Source: JAOPZW01 sp963764585
Lineage (GTDB): Bacteria; Actinomycetota; Thermoleophilia; Solirubrobacterales; Solirubrobacteraceae
Assembly: GCA_963764585.1 (NCBI GenBank)
Contig: CAVXTB010000021.1
Location: forward strand, 1 to 64,000
Direction: 5' to 3'
Length of the DNA: 64,000 nt
In this document: one piece after another, positions 44,427 to 52,556 of the stretch
Position numbering within the stretch: position 1 is the first letter of the stretch
Layout: the number at the start of each line of letters is the position of its first letter
The notes under the pieces: model-generated
Databases searched by the model: none
The model's input: only the letters and a program-made list of their open reading frames with translations
Told to the model about the DNA's origin: nothing
Position numbers and translations under genes: made by a program

Positions 44427-45844
44427 CCGGCCAGCACCGGCAGCAGCGCCTGGAGCTTGACCTCCGTCTCGGCCAGCTCGGCGGCCGGATCGGAGTCACG
44501 CACGACGCCGACGCCCGCGTAGCAGCGCGCGACGGCCCCGGTGAGCAGGGCGCAGCGCAGGGCGACGCAGAACTCGCCGTCCTCGTTGGCGTCCGTCCAG
44601 CCGACCGGCCCCGCGTACCAGCCGCGGTCGAGGCCCTCGAGGGCGGGGATGAGCGGCTCGGCGGCGGCGAACGGCTCGCCGCCGACGGCCGGCGTCGGGT
44701 GCAGCAGGCCCGCCAGCTCGACGGCGCCCACCGGCCGCGCGAGCTGCGCGCGGATCGGCGTCGCGAGGTGCTGGATGTTGGCCATGCGTGCGAGCACCGG
44801 CTCGTCCGCGGCGGTCACCCACACGCTCAGCGGCCGCAGGGCACGCACGATGCGCCGCGTGACGATCGCCTGCTCCTCGCGGTCCTTGTCGGACTGCAGC
44901 AGCTGCTCGCCGAGATGGTCGTCGACCGCCGGGTCGGCGCTGCGGCGCGTCGAGCCCGCGAGCGCGAGCGTGCCGGCGCGCAGGCCCTCGCGGCGCACGA
45001 GCAGCTCCGGCGTCGCGGCCACGAAAGCGGCGTCGCCGCGCCCGGCGCAGAACGTGAAGCACGACGGGAAGGCCTCGCGCAGCACGCCGACGACCGCGGG
45101 GACGTCGTGCGGGCGCGGCGCGTGGACCTGCACCTCGCGCGCGAGGACGATCTTGTCCAGCGCGCCGGCGCGGATGCGCTCGACCGCGCGCGCCACGGCG
45201 GACTCGTAGTGCTCGGGTGGCATCGCGCTGACCACGCGAAAGCGACCTGCCGGATCGGGGTCCAGCAGCGGCAGCGGCGCGGTGCGCAGCTCTTCGGCGC
45301 GCGCCTGCAGCCGCGTCGCCAGCGCATCGGCGTCGTCGTCGGGCGCCGCCACCGCGGCCAGCGTGAGCGTCGCGCGCTCGCCGCGGCGCGCGAGCGCGAC
45401 CTCCGGCACGTGCAGCGACGCCGGCCGGAAGCCCGCCCAGTGCGGCGCGCGGCCACCGTCGGGCGCGAAGGCGAAGCCGCCGACGGCGAGCGCGCCGCCG
45501 TCGTCGCACACCGCGTCGGCGACGAGCGCGCGCCAGCGGGCGGCGACGCGCTCGAAGCGCCGCGGCCCGTGCTCGTCGAGCGCGGTAGCGCGCCCGAGCG
45601 CGGCGAGCGCGAAGCGATCGTGGTCGGGATGCTCGAAGCAGAACCAGTCCTCGCCCGCGCGTCGCGAGGCGACCGCGATCGCGGTCGGGTCGGCATCGGA
45701 GCCCAGCGCGACGGTGACCGCGAGCAGGCACTCGCCGGTGCGGCGCGCCCGGCGCACCGCCTCGGTGGCGTGGGCGCGCAGCCGATCGCGGTCGCCGGCA
45801 CGCAGCAGCGGGCGGCCGGCGGCGTGCAGCAGCGCGGGGGGCAT
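44423..45844 (-). CDS. menF: Isochorismate synthase
   Basis: Chorismate-utilising enzyme of 473 residues. The N-terminal half is variable; the conserved core runs from about residue 205: IRAGALDKIVLAREVQV, SFCF-like CFTFCAGRGDAAFVAATPELLVRREG, LAGSTRRSADPAVDDHLGEQLL, LHPTPAVGGEP, and WYAGPVGWTDANEDGEFCVALRCALL. The menD neighbour favours the menaquinone over the siderophore pathway. A TAGACT box 8 nt before the ATG suggests a leaderless transcript. Confidence 0.92.
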   Translation of the reverse strand: MPPALLHAAGRPLLRAGDRDRLRAHATEAVRRARRTGECLLAVTVALGSDADPTAIAVASRRAGEDWFCFEHPDHDRFALAALGRATALDEHGPRRFERVAARWRALVADAVCDDGGALAVGGFAFAPDGGRAPHWAGFRPASLHVPEVALARRGERATLTLAAVAAPDDDADALATRLQARAEELRTAPLPLLDPDPAGRFRVVSAMPPEHYESAVARAVERIRAGALDKIVLAREVQVHAPRPHDVPAVVGVLREAFPSCFTFCAGRGDAAFVAATPELLVRREGLRAGTLALAGSTRRSADPAVDDHLGEQLLQSDKDREEQAIVTRRIVRALRPLSVWVTAADEPVLARMANIQHLATPIRAQLARPVGAVELAGLLHPTPAVGGEPFAAAEPLIPALEGLDRGWYAGPVGWTDANEDGEFCVALRCALLTGAVARCYAGVGVVRDSDPAAELAETEVKLQALLPVLAG

Positions 45845-45852
45845 CCCCCGGC

Positions 45853-45858
45853 AGTCTA
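45853..45858 (-). promoter_or_regulatory. Putative -10 box of menF
   Basis: TAGACT on the minus strand, 8 nt before the menF ATG; no -35 hexamer is evident. Confidence 0.4.
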
Positions 45859-45904
45859 TGCGGGCGATCCGGCGATCGCGCGGGAGTACGATGGAGGCAG
45901 AGCC

Positions 45905-46366
45905 ATGGTCCTCTTGGGCATCGCACTGCTGGGCATCGGCACAGGTCTCCTGATCGCCGAGGCCCACCTGCCCAGCTTCGGAGCGCTCGGACTGGCCGGC
46001 GTGATCGCGCTCGTCGCCGGCGCCGCGATCGCGGTCGACGGCTCGGGCGGTGGCACCGCGCTCGTCGTAGCGGTCGCCGTGATCGTCGCGGTCGCCTCGC
46101 TGGCGCTGCTGGCGATCATCGCGCGCGCCACGCTCAAGGCGGCGCGCCCGCGCGCGGTCACCGGCGCCGAGGGCCTGATCGGCCACGTCGGCGTCGTGCG
46201 CAGCGCACCGGCACCGCTCGGCCAGGTCTTCGTCGACGGCGCGCTGTGGCGCGCCAAGCCGTGCCTGCCGGAGACGCTCGAGGTCGGAGACCCCGTCGTG
46301 GTCGACCGCGTCCAGGGCATGGTCTTGTCGGTCCGCCGCGCCGAGGAGTGGGAGCTCGAGGCATGA
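45905..46366 (+). CDS. NfeD-like membrane protein
   Basis: A 153-residue protein: two to three N-terminal helices (about 1-75) and a C-terminal OB-fold (about 95-150; GLIGHVGVVRSAPAPLGQVFVDGALWRAKPCL). This is the short NfeD1b type that pairs with SPFH proteins in membrane microdomains. GGAGGC precedes the ATG. Its stop overlaps the SPFH gene start (ATGA). Confidence 0.9.
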   Translation: MVLLGIALLGIGTGLLIAEAHLPSFGALGLAGVIALVAGAAIAVDGSGGGTALVVAVAVIVAVASLALLAIIARATLKAARPRAVTGAEGLIGHVGVVRSAPAPLGQVFVDGALWRAKPCLPETLEVGDPVVVDRVQGMVLSVRRAEEWELEA

Positions 46367-47304
46367 CCGCCGTCATCGTCGCTGTCCTCATCATCCTCGC
46401 GCTCGCCATCGCCGTCGCGGGCGCCTCGATCCGCATCCTGCGCGAGTACGAGCGCGCGGTCGTCTTCCGGCTCGGGCGCCTGATCGGGCAGAAGGGCCCC
46501 GGGATCGTGCTGCTCATCCCGATCGTCGATCGCATGGTCCGTGTCGACCTGCGCACGGTGACCTTCGACATCCCGCCCCAGGACCTCATCACGCGCGACA
46601 ACGTGCCTGCGAAGGTCAACGCGGTCGCCTACTTCCGCGTCATCGACCCCGTCAAGTCGGTCGTCGAGGTCGAGAAGGTCCGCGCCGCGACGTCGCAGAT
46701 CGCCCAGACGACCCTGCGCTCCGTGCTCGGCAAGGCCGACCTCGACATGCTCCTCGCCGAGCGCGAGCAGCTCAACGAGAGCCTGCAGCAGATCATCGAC
46801 GACCAGACCGACCCCTGGGGCGTCAAGGTCACCACGGTCGAGATCAAGGACGTCGGCATCCCACAGGGCATGCAGCGCGCCATGGCGCGCCAGGCCGAGG
46901 CCGAGCGCGAGCGCCGCGCGAAGATCATCAACGCCGAGGGCGAGTTCCAGGCCTCCGAGCGCCTCTTCGACGCCGCCGAGATCATGAGCGGCAACCCCGC
47001 CGCGCTGCAGCTGCGCTACCTGCAGACGCTGCTCGAGGTCGGCGCCAACCAGAACTCGACGATCGTGCTGCCGATCCCGATCGACCTCATCAAGCCCCTG
47101 ATCCAGTCGGTCGAGGACGGCGCCGACCGCCGCGAGCGGGAAGAGCGTCGCAGGCAAGCGCGCGAGCGTGAGCGCGAGCTGGCGGCCGCCGACGCGGCGC
47201 GCGAGCTGGCGGCCAGCGAGCCGGTGCTCGAGCGCGAGCTGTCCGCCGGCGACGAGGGCGGGCGCGATTTGCCGCCGGACGACGACTCACCGGATACACC
47301 ATGA
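46363..47304 (+). CDS. SPFH/stomatin-like protein
   Basis: A 313-residue membrane scaffold: one N-terminal helix (about 3-22), then the prohibitin-homology domain (SIRILREYERAVVFRLGRL, KGPGIVLLIPIVDRMVRVDLRT, TRDNVPAKVNAVAYFRV), and a coiled coil with AEAERERRAKIINAEGEFQASERL. The last 70 residues are highly charged (Arg/Glu repeats). It is coupled to NfeD before and to DoxX after, both by ATGA. Likely organises membrane domains; partners unknown. Confidence 0.93.
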   Translation: MTAVIVAVLIILALAIAVAGASIRILREYERAVVFRLGRLIGQKGPGIVLLIPIVDRMVRVDLRTVTFDIPPQDLITRDNVPAKVNAVAYFRVIDPVKSVVEVEKVRAATSQIAQTTLRSVLGKADLDMLLAEREQLNESLQQIIDDQTDPWGVKVTTVEIKDVGIPQGMQRAMARQAEAERERRAKIINAEGEFQASERLFDAAEIMSGNPAALQLRYLQTLLEVGANQNSTIVLPIPIDLIKPLIQSVEDGADRREREERRRQARERERELAAADAARELAASEPVLERELSAGDEGGRDLPPDDDSPDTP

Positions 47305-47864
47305 AGCTCTTCATCCTCATCGCGCGCCTGCTCCTGGGCGGGCTCTTCATCGGCCACGGGACCCAGAAGCTCTTCGGCTGGTTCGGGGGCTACGGCCCCG
47401 ACGGCACCGGCGGCTTCATGGAGTCGCTCGGGCTGCGCCCGGGCCGCCAGCACGCCATCCGGGCCGGCGCGGTCGAGGCCGGCTCGGGCGCGCTGCTCGC
47501 CCTCGGCCTGGCGACGCCCGCGGCCGCCGCGGGGATCACCGGCGTCATGACGACGGCGATCCGCACCGTCCACCAGCCCAACGGTCCCTGGGTGACCGAC
47601 AACGGCTGGGAGCACACGGCGTCGATCATCGCGGCGGTGCTGGCGATCACCGAGGTCGGTCCCGGCCCCGCGTCGCTCGACGCCGCGCTCGGCACCGAGC
47701 GCAAGGGAGCCGGGTGGGCACTGGCGGCGCTCGTCGCCGGCGTCGGCGCCTCGACGCTGCTGCTGCGCGACTGGGAGCGCCCCGCGCCGGCGGCGGAGCC
47801 CGAGGCGCAGGCCCCCGCCGAGGCGCCCGCCGCGACGCAGACGCCCGCGCCCGCCGTCTCCTAG
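47301..47864 (+). CDS. DoxX-family membrane protein
   Basis: A 187-residue protein with four helices; the N-terminus LFILIARLLLGGLFIGHGTQKLFGWFGGYG is a typical DoxX opening, and the rest (GAVEAGSGALLALGLATPAAAAGI) fits. The C-terminal 30 residues are Pro/Ala/Glu-rich. DoxX proteins are tied to redox or sulfur stress in some bacteria, unproven here. The stop shares CTAG with convergent lysE-type gene. Confidence 0.85.
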   Translation: MKLFILIARLLLGGLFIGHGTQKLFGWFGGYGPDGTGGFMESLGLRPGRQHAIRAGAVEAGSGALLALGLATPAAAAGITGVMTTAIRTVHQPNGPWVTDNGWEHTASIIAAVLAITEVGPGPASLDAALGTERKGAGWALAALVAGVGASTLLLRDWERPAPAAEPEAQAPAEAPAATQTPAPAVS

Positions 47865-48466
47865 CGGCGCTCGAGCGCCAGCCGCACCCCGAGCCCGACG
47901 AGCACCGCGCCGGTCATCCGCTCGAAGCGGCGCATCCACGGGCCCTCGACGAACGCCCGCCGAGCGCGGGCGACGAGGTAGGCCAGCGTCGAGTACCAGA
48001 CGAGGTCGAAGGCGACGATCGTCGCCGCCATCAGCAGCGCGGCGGGCAGCACGGGCTCGCCGGCGGGCACGAACTGCGGGAAGAGCGCCGCGAAGAAGAC
48101 CGCGAGCTTGGGGTTCGCGAGGCTCGTCACCAGGCCGTCGCGCAGCGGCGCCCCGTGCGCGGGCGCGGGCCGCGCCGTCGCGCCGCGATGCCCGCGCAGC
48201 GACTGCACGCCGAGGACGATCAGCACGATGGCACCGACGAGCTTGACCGCGGTGAACGCCTCCGCCGACGCCGCCACGACCGCGGCGATCCCCACCGCGG
48301 CGAAGCCGCCCCACGCCAGCACGCCGACCGAGTTGCCGACCGTCGTCAGCAGCGCCTCGCGGCGCCCGCCGCGCACGGCGCTGCGCACGACCATCGCCGT
48401 CGCCGCGCCCGGCGCGAGCGTCAGCAGCGCGGCGACCGGCGCGAACTCCGCGGCGACGCGCAGCAG
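47861..48466 (-). CDS. LysE/RhtB-type amino acid exporter, probable CTG start
   Basis: Exporter of about 201 residues with six helices: LTLAPGAATAMVVRSAVRGGRREALLTTVGNSVG at the start, LGVQSLRGHRG, SLANPKLAVFFAALFPQF, the family signature. The first ATG in frame (48394) would remove the first helix. The family sequence clearly continues upstream (RVAAEFAPVAALLTL) up to the ilvN stop, where only CTG codons (48466 or 48463) are available, with GAGGAG just upstream. Downstream of ilvB-ilvN, it may export branched-chain amino acids or threonine. Confidence 0.82.
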   Translation of the reverse strand: MLRVAAEFAPVAALLTLAPGAATAMVVRSAVRGGRREALLTTVGNSVGVLAWGGFAAVGIAAVVAASAEAFTAVKLVGAIVLIVLGVQSLRGHRGATARPAPAHGAPLRDGLVTSLANPKLAVFFAALFPQFVPAGEPVLPAALLMAATIVAFDLVWYSTLAYLVARARRAFVEGPWMRRFERMTGAVLVGLGVRLALERR

Positions 48467-48467
48467 C

Positions 48468-49028
48468 CTACGTCTCTCCTCGTCCGCGGGAGATCGCGAT
48501 CTCGCCCGTCCGCATCATCTCAACCAGCCCGAACGGCCGCACCATGCGCTCGAACGCCTCGACCTTGTCGGTCGTCCCGGTCACCTCGACGATGATCGAG
48601 CGGCGGGCGACGTCGACGACCTTGCCGCGGAAGATCTCGCAGATCTGCATCACCTCGGCGCGCTGGGTGCCGTCGGCGGCGACCTTGAACAGCGCGAGCT
48701 CGCGCGCGACGGTGTCGGCGGGCTCGAGGTCGCGGATCTTCAGGACGTTGACGAGCTTGTGCAGCTGCTTGGTCACCTGGTCGATCGGGTGCAGCGCGCC
48801 GTCGACGGTGAGCGTGATGCGCGACAGGTGATCGTCGTCGGTCGGCCCGACGGTCAGGGTGTCGATGTTGAACCCGCGCCGCGCGAAGAGCCCGGCGATG
48901 CGGGTCAGGACACCCGGCTTGTTCTCGACGAGGATGGAGAGGACGTGCTTGCGCCCCGTGCGCATGCCGCCCGCGGCCTCGAGATCCTCGAGGCTGATGA
49001 CCTCGTGCTTGGTTCCTGGCTCGCCCAT
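48468..49028 (-). CDS. ilvN: Acetolactate synthase small subunit
   Basis: Regulatory subunit, 186 residues, with an N-terminal ACT domain (about 20-95; HVLSILVENKPGVLTRIAGLFARRGFNIDTLTVGPT), then the ALS_ss_C domain (about 100-180; AVKIR-like ELALFKVAADGTQRAEVMQICEIFRGKVVD). It binds valine for feedback. I chose ATG 49028, 4 bp after the ilvB stop, with GGAGGGG overlapping that stop; a longer form at 49049 overlaps ilvB. Confidence 0.95.
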   Translation of the reverse strand: MGEPGTKHEVISLEDLEAAGGMRTGRKHVLSILVENKPGVLTRIAGLFARRGFNIDTLTVGPTDDDHLSRITLTVDGALHPIDQVTKQLHKLVNVLKIRDLEPADTVARELALFKVAADGTQRAEVMQICEIFRGKVVDVARRSIIVEVTGTTDKVEAFERMVRPFGLVEMMRTGEIAISRGRGET

Positions 49029-49032
49029 CGCG

Positions 49033-50715
49033 CTACCCCTCCATGTCACGCGCGGCGGCGCCGGGCGAGATCATCGGGTAGACGTTCTCCTCCTCGGTCA
49101 CCACGACGTCGACCACGACGGGCCCCGGGGTCTCGAGCGCCTCGCGCATCTGGTCGACCAGCGTGGTCTTGTCGGTGCAGCGCATCCCGGTGCAGCCGAA
49201 GCCCTCCGTCACCTTGACGAAGTCCGGCCAGCGCCCGCGCGCGACGTGCGAGTAGCGGCGATCCCAGAACAGCTCCTGCCACTGGCGCACCATGCCGAGG
49301 TAGCCGTTGTTCATGATGAACACCTTGACGTCGATCTCCTCCTCGGCGCAGGTGGCGAGCTCCTGGATGTTCATCTGGAACGAGCCGTCGCCGGAGATGC
49401 ACGCGACGACCTGATCGGGGCAGCCGACCTTGGCGCCCATCGCGGCCGGCAGGCCGAAGCCCATCGTGCCCAGGCCGCCGGAGTTGATCCACTGGCGGGC
49501 GCGCTTGAACGGGAAGTACTGCGCCGCCCACATCTGGTGCTGCCCGATGTCGGACGTCAGGATGCAGTCGCCACCGGTGGCCTCGAGCAGCGCCTCGATC
49601 ATGTACTGCGGCTTGATCTCGCTGTCCGCTGAGTCGTCGTAGCGCAGCGGGTGGCGCTCCTGCCAGCCGCGGATGCGCTGCCACCACTCGTCCAGGCGCG
49701 AGCTGTCGGCCTGCAGCGCGCGGTACTCGATCGCGAGCTTGGCCAGGATGTTCTTCGCGTCGCCGACGATCGGGATGTGCGCCGGGACGTTCTTGGAGAT
49801 CTCGGCGGGATCGATGTCGATGTGGATGAACTTCGCGCGCGGGGCGAACTCGCTCAGCTTGCCGGTGACGCGATCGTCGAAGCGCGCACCGATGGCGCAG
49901 ATGAGGTCGGCCTCGTCCATCGCGTAGTTGGCCGTCCGCGTCCCGTGCATGCCCGGCATCCCCAGCCACTGCTCGTGCGGCGCGGGGAACGCGCCGAGGC
50001 CCATGAGCGTGCAGGTGATCGGGAACCGGTCGGCGGTGGCGAGCTCGACGAGCTCGGCCGACGCGTTGGCGTTGACCACGCCGCCGCCCGCGTAGAGCAC
50101 GGGGCGTCGCGAGGCGGCAAGTGCCTTGGCGGCCTGGCGGATCTGCTTGGCGTTGCCCTCGGTGGTGGGCTGATAGCCGGGCAGGCGCACCTCGGTGACC
50201 GGCTCATACGGGATGTCGGCCTTCGAGAGGTCGGTCGGGATGTCGACCACCACCGGCCCGGGCCGGCCCGTGCGCGCGAGGTAGAAGGCCTCGTGCAGCG
50301 CGCGCGGGATCTCCAGCGGGTGCTGGATCATGAAAGAGTGCTTGACGGCCGGCATCGTGATGCCGAGCACGTCGGCCTCCTGGAAGCCGTCGGTCCCGAG
50401 CAGGTCCGTGCGGACCTGGCCGGTGATGAACACGGTGCCGACCGAGTCCATCATCGCGTCCTGGATCGGCGTGACGACGTTCGTCGCCCCCGGACCGCTC
50501 GTGGCCAGGCACACGCCGACCTTGCCGGTCGCCTTCGCGTAGCCCTCCGCCGCATGGCCGCCGCCGGCCTCGTGGCGGACGAGCACGTGGCGGATCCCCG
50601 CGTCGTGCAGCGCGTCGTAGGTCGGGATGTTCGCGCCGCCGGGAAGGCCGAATACGACGTCGACGCCCTCCGCCTTGAGGCACTCCATCACGGCATCGAC
50701 CGCCCGCATGCGCAT
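49033..50715 (-). CDS. ilvB: Acetolactate synthase large subunit
   Basis: ThDP-dependent first common enzyme of Val, Leu and Ile synthesis, 560 residues. VFGLPGGANIPTYDAL, RHEAGGGHAAEGYAKATGKVG (catalytic Glu), and the ThDP motif GDGSFQMNIQELATCAEEEIDVKVFIMNNGYLGMV are intact. ATG 50715 with AAAGGGG close before it; ATG 50709 (better spacing) is an alternative. It is followed by ilvN. The short leader carries a hairpin but no Ile/Leu/Val-rich leader peptide. Confidence 0.96.
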   Translation of the reverse strand: MRMRAVDAVMECLKAEGVDVVFGLPGGANIPTYDALHDAGIRHVLVRHEAGGGHAAEGYAKATGKVGVCLATSGPGATNVVTPIQDAMMDSVGTVFITGQVRTDLLGTDGFQEADVLGITMPAVKHSFMIQHPLEIPRALHEAFYLARTGRPGPVVVDIPTDLSKADIPYEPVTEVRLPGYQPTTEGNAKQIRQAAKALAASRRPVLYAGGGVVNANASAELVELATADRFPITCTLMGLGAFPAPHEQWLGMPGMHGTRTANYAMDEADLICAIGARFDDRVTGKLSEFAPRAKFIHIDIDPAEISKNVPAHIPIVGDAKNILAKLAIEYRALQADSSRLDEWWQRIRGWQERHPLRYDDSADSEIKPQYMIEALLEATGGDCILTSDIGQHQMWAAQYFPFKRARQWINSGGLGTMGFGLPAAMGAKVGCPDQVVACISGDGSFQMNIQELATCAEEEIDVKVFIMNNGYLGMVRQWQELFWDRRYSHVARGRWPDFVKVTEGFGCTGMRCTDKTTLVDQMREALETPGPVVVDVVVTEEENVYPMISPGAAARDMEG

Positions 50716-50744
50716 TCACCCCTTTCGGTGCGTAGATGTGGCTC

Positions 50745-50779
50745 GAGCCGCCCCGGGCGGCTCGCGGGGTCCGAGTGTA
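50745..50779 (-). promoter_or_regulatory. ilvB promoter and leader hairpin
   Basis: TACACT (50779 to 50774) is a likely -10 box on the minus strand; the nonamer TACACTCGG also occurs in the serC promoter. About 10 nt later the leader forms a perfect 8-bp hairpin, GAGCCGCC/GGCGGCTC with a 3-nt loop (50763 to 50745), near the 5' end of the mRNA. It could stabilise the message or bind a regulator. Confidence 0.5.
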
Positions 50780-50782
50780 CCG

Positions 50783-51067
50783 TCAGCGAGCGGCTGGCTC
50801 GACCGGCGTCGGGACGTGCGCGCCGGGGAACTCGAGCTCCGTGCCGCAGCGCGTGCAGAGCGCGTCGTGGAGCGCCACGACCTTGCCGCATCCCGGGCAG
50901 CGGCGGTACGGCTCGTCGTACTCGTTGCGATAGAAGATCGCGGCGAGCAGCCCGACGAACGGCGGGATCGCCGAGATCAGGAACCACAGGAAGAACGAGC
51001 TGCCCTTGATCCTCCCGACCACGCCGCCGGCCAGACCGAAGAAAAACGCGATGACGATGAACTCCAC
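50783..51067 (-). CDS. Small membrane protein with zinc ribbon
   Basis: A 94-residue protein with two helices (about 3-20 and 25-45) and a C-terminal zinc ribbon: CPGC at about 59-62 and CTRCG about 14 residues later. The form resembles small membrane zinc-ribbon proteins of unknown role. It is followed by ilvB, 67 bp away, and preceded by another small membrane gene on the same strand. Confidence 0.72.
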   Translation of the reverse strand: MEFIVIAFFFGLAGGVVGRIKGSSFFLWFLISAIPPFVGLLAAIFYRNEYDEPYRRCPGCGKVVALHDALCTRCGTELEFPGAHVPTPVEPAAR

Positions 51068-51080
51068 GGGGCCGGGCCCG

Positions 51081-51260
51081 CTAGAACAGCGTCCGCACCG
51101 CCCAGACCACGGCGATGATCGCTACGACGACCACCAGGAAGTACGCGACGCCGGCGACGATCCCGATGACCACCTTGAAGAGGATCCAGGCCGCGAAGGC
51201 GAGGACGATGGCCGCAAGGATCCGCGCGCCGAACGACGGGCCGGTCTTCTCGTTCTCCAT
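51081..51260 (-). CDS. Small two-helix membrane protein, unknown
   Basis: A 59-residue protein, mostly two hydrophobic helices (about 12-28 and 30-53). I chose ATG 51260: AGGAGG stands only 1 nt before it, too close for normal use, but a TACCCT box lies exactly 7 nt upstream, so the mRNA is probably leaderless. A longer form from 51299 is possible but would remove that promoter. Confidence 0.6.
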   Translation of the reverse strand: MENEKTGPSFGARILAAIVLAFAAWILFKVVIGIVAGVAYFLVVVVAIIAVVWAVRTLF

Positions 51261-51267
51261 GCCTCCT

Positions 51268-51273
51268 AGGGTA
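51268..51273 (-). promoter_or_regulatory. Putative -10 box of small membrane gene
   Basis: TACCCT on the minus strand, 7 nt before the ATG at 51260, suggesting a leaderless transcript. Confidence 0.4.
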
Positions 51274-51302
51274 CTCCCGCGGCGGGTCGCGGTCGCCAAC
51301 GT

Positions 51303-51491
51303 TCAGTCGTAGACGCGGCGCAGGTGATCGAAGCGCGCGCGGCCGCCTGCCCGGCCGTTGAGCTGCAGGCGGGCGAGACGGTATCGGCGGATCTTCGGGG
51401 CGTTGGGATCGCGCGGCGCGACGGTGTCGCGGCGCTCGACGAGCAGGACGCGAGCGGCGGAGACGGCGGAGGGGGCGCTCATACGCGACAT
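51303..51491 (-). CDS. Small basic protein, unknown
   Basis: A 62-residue basic protein (RRDTVAPRDPNAPKIRRYRL... then LQLNGRAGGRARFDHLRRVYD). I do not recognise it. Nearly all third codon positions are G or C, which supports coding. No Cys and no membrane helix. It lies 52 bp after the membrane protein gene upstream on the same strand. It could be a nucleic-acid-associated protein, but this is guesswork. Confidence 0.45.
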   Translation of the reverse strand: MSRMSAPSAVSAARVLLVERRDTVAPRDPNAPKIRRYRLARLQLNGRAGGRARFDHLRRVYD

Positions 51492-51543
51492 GGTGACCTG
51501 CGGCGAGTGGTGAGGCCACGGCCACGCGGTCGGAAATGGCCGA

Positions 51544-52200
51544 TTACGGCGTGGCCCGCCTGTCCATGCGCCGCGCGGCGTCCAGCGCGGGGCGCGTCGC
51601 CGCGTCCAGGCGGCGGCGCAGGCGCCAGCGCGCGCCGCTGAACGCGAGGTTGGCCACGGTGGCGAAGCCCTGCTCGTCGGAGCGCAGCGCCAGCAGCAGG
51701 TGGGCGATGCGGTCGCCCGACGGCAGGTCGGGGTCGTTGACCCCGACGCAGTAGCACGCGACCCGCCCGAATCGGCCCCCACCCTCCCGCACGAGCAGCG
51801 CGCCGGCGGGGCCGACGAGCCACACGCCCAGGCGCCCGCGCTCGGGAACGAGCCCGGTGCTCGCGTGCAGCTCGCGCGCCTCGTGACCGACGAGGTCGCC
51901 GAGCAGGCCGACCGATCGCGCCTCGGCATCGGCCGGCGCGCGGCTGCGCTTGCGCCGCACGACGTTCGCGCCGCGCTGGGCGTAGAGCTCGGGGATGACC
52001 CAGGCGTGGGCGAAGCTCGCAAGGCTCACCGGCAGCGCGAGCGGTTGCACGATGAACAGCACGATGCCCGCCGCGATGAACGGGACGACGTGGGCGAGCG
52101 TGACGGCCGTCCACAGCATGCCGGTGCGCTCCATGCGCCGCGCGTCGACGCGCGGGCGCCAGTGGACGGCGGCCAGTTCGGGGAGCGGCTGGGCGGCCAC
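51544..52200 (-). CDS. Two-helix membrane protein with cytoplasmic domain, unknown
   Basis: A 218-residue protein: two adjacent helices (about 29-50 and 53-70), then an RRKRSR patch and a soluble domain with the segments LVGPAGALLVREGGGRFGRVACYCVGVNDPDLPSGDRIAHLLLALRSDEQGFATVANLAFSG. I do not recognise a family. The C-terminal 40 residues are Arg/Ala-rich. GTG start 10 bp after the upstream 74-residue protein, which it probably follows on one mRNA. Confidence 0.7.
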   Translation of the reverse strand: MAAQPLPELAAVHWRPRVDARRMERTGMLWTAVTLAHVVPFIAAGIVLFIVQPLALPVSLASFAHAWVIPELYAQRGANVVRRKRSRAPADAEARSVGLLGDLVGHEARELHASTGLVPERGRLGVWLVGPAGALLVREGGGRFGRVACYCVGVNDPDLPSGDRIAHLLLALRSDEQGFATVANLAFSGARWRLRRRLDAATRPALDAARRMDRRATP

Positions 52201-52210
52201 TGCGCTCGGA

Positions 52211-52435
52211 CTACCCGCCGGAGATCGGCAGCCGCATGATCACCAGGTCGGCGTCGACCGGCAGCTCGCGAACCTGCTCGGCCTGGCCCTCGCCAGTCGA
52301 GACCATCCCGAAGTAGCCGCGGTCGAGCTCCTCGCGGAAGGCCCGCACCGCTGCGTCGATCGCCTCCGGGTCGTTGGCCGTCCACTCCGCCAGCGTCGTG
52401 TGGCCGGACTGGTCCATGCGAATCAGACGAGACAT
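52211..52435 (-). CDS. Small acidic protein, unknown
   Basis: A 74-residue protein (MSRLIRMDQSGHTTLAEWTA..., a helical middle AIDAAVRAFREELDRGYFGMVSTGEG, and a final beta strand DADLVIMRLPISGG). The shape resembles small Asp/Glu-rich stress-response or cofactor-type proteins, but I recognise no family. GGAGGAAGG precedes the ATG at good distance. A TACCAT box about 40 nt upstream is a possible promoter. Confidence 0.65.
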   Translation of the reverse strand: MSRLIRMDQSGHTTLAEWTANDPEAIDAAVRAFREELDRGYFGMVSTGEGQAEQVRELPVDADLVIMRLPISGG

Positions 52436-52556
52436 CGCACCTTCCTCCGTGGGCTTCTCGGTCGGTCATCCCATGGTAAACCGGCGCGGCAAGGTGCGAC
52501 GCGCCTTGGCGCGGCGGCGTGCGCCGGGGAGTTCGGAACCACCCGAGGCGCAACAC

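Noticed and set aside
50716..50782. Ile/Leu/Val leader peptide before ilvB
   Set aside because: No short frame with enriched branched-chain codons and a ribosome site exists; only a plain 8-bp hairpin.
52500..52513. Terminator after the ATP-grasp gene (CGCGC-CTTG-GCGCG)
   Set aside because: A 5-bp stem with no following T-run; such stems arise often in this composition.
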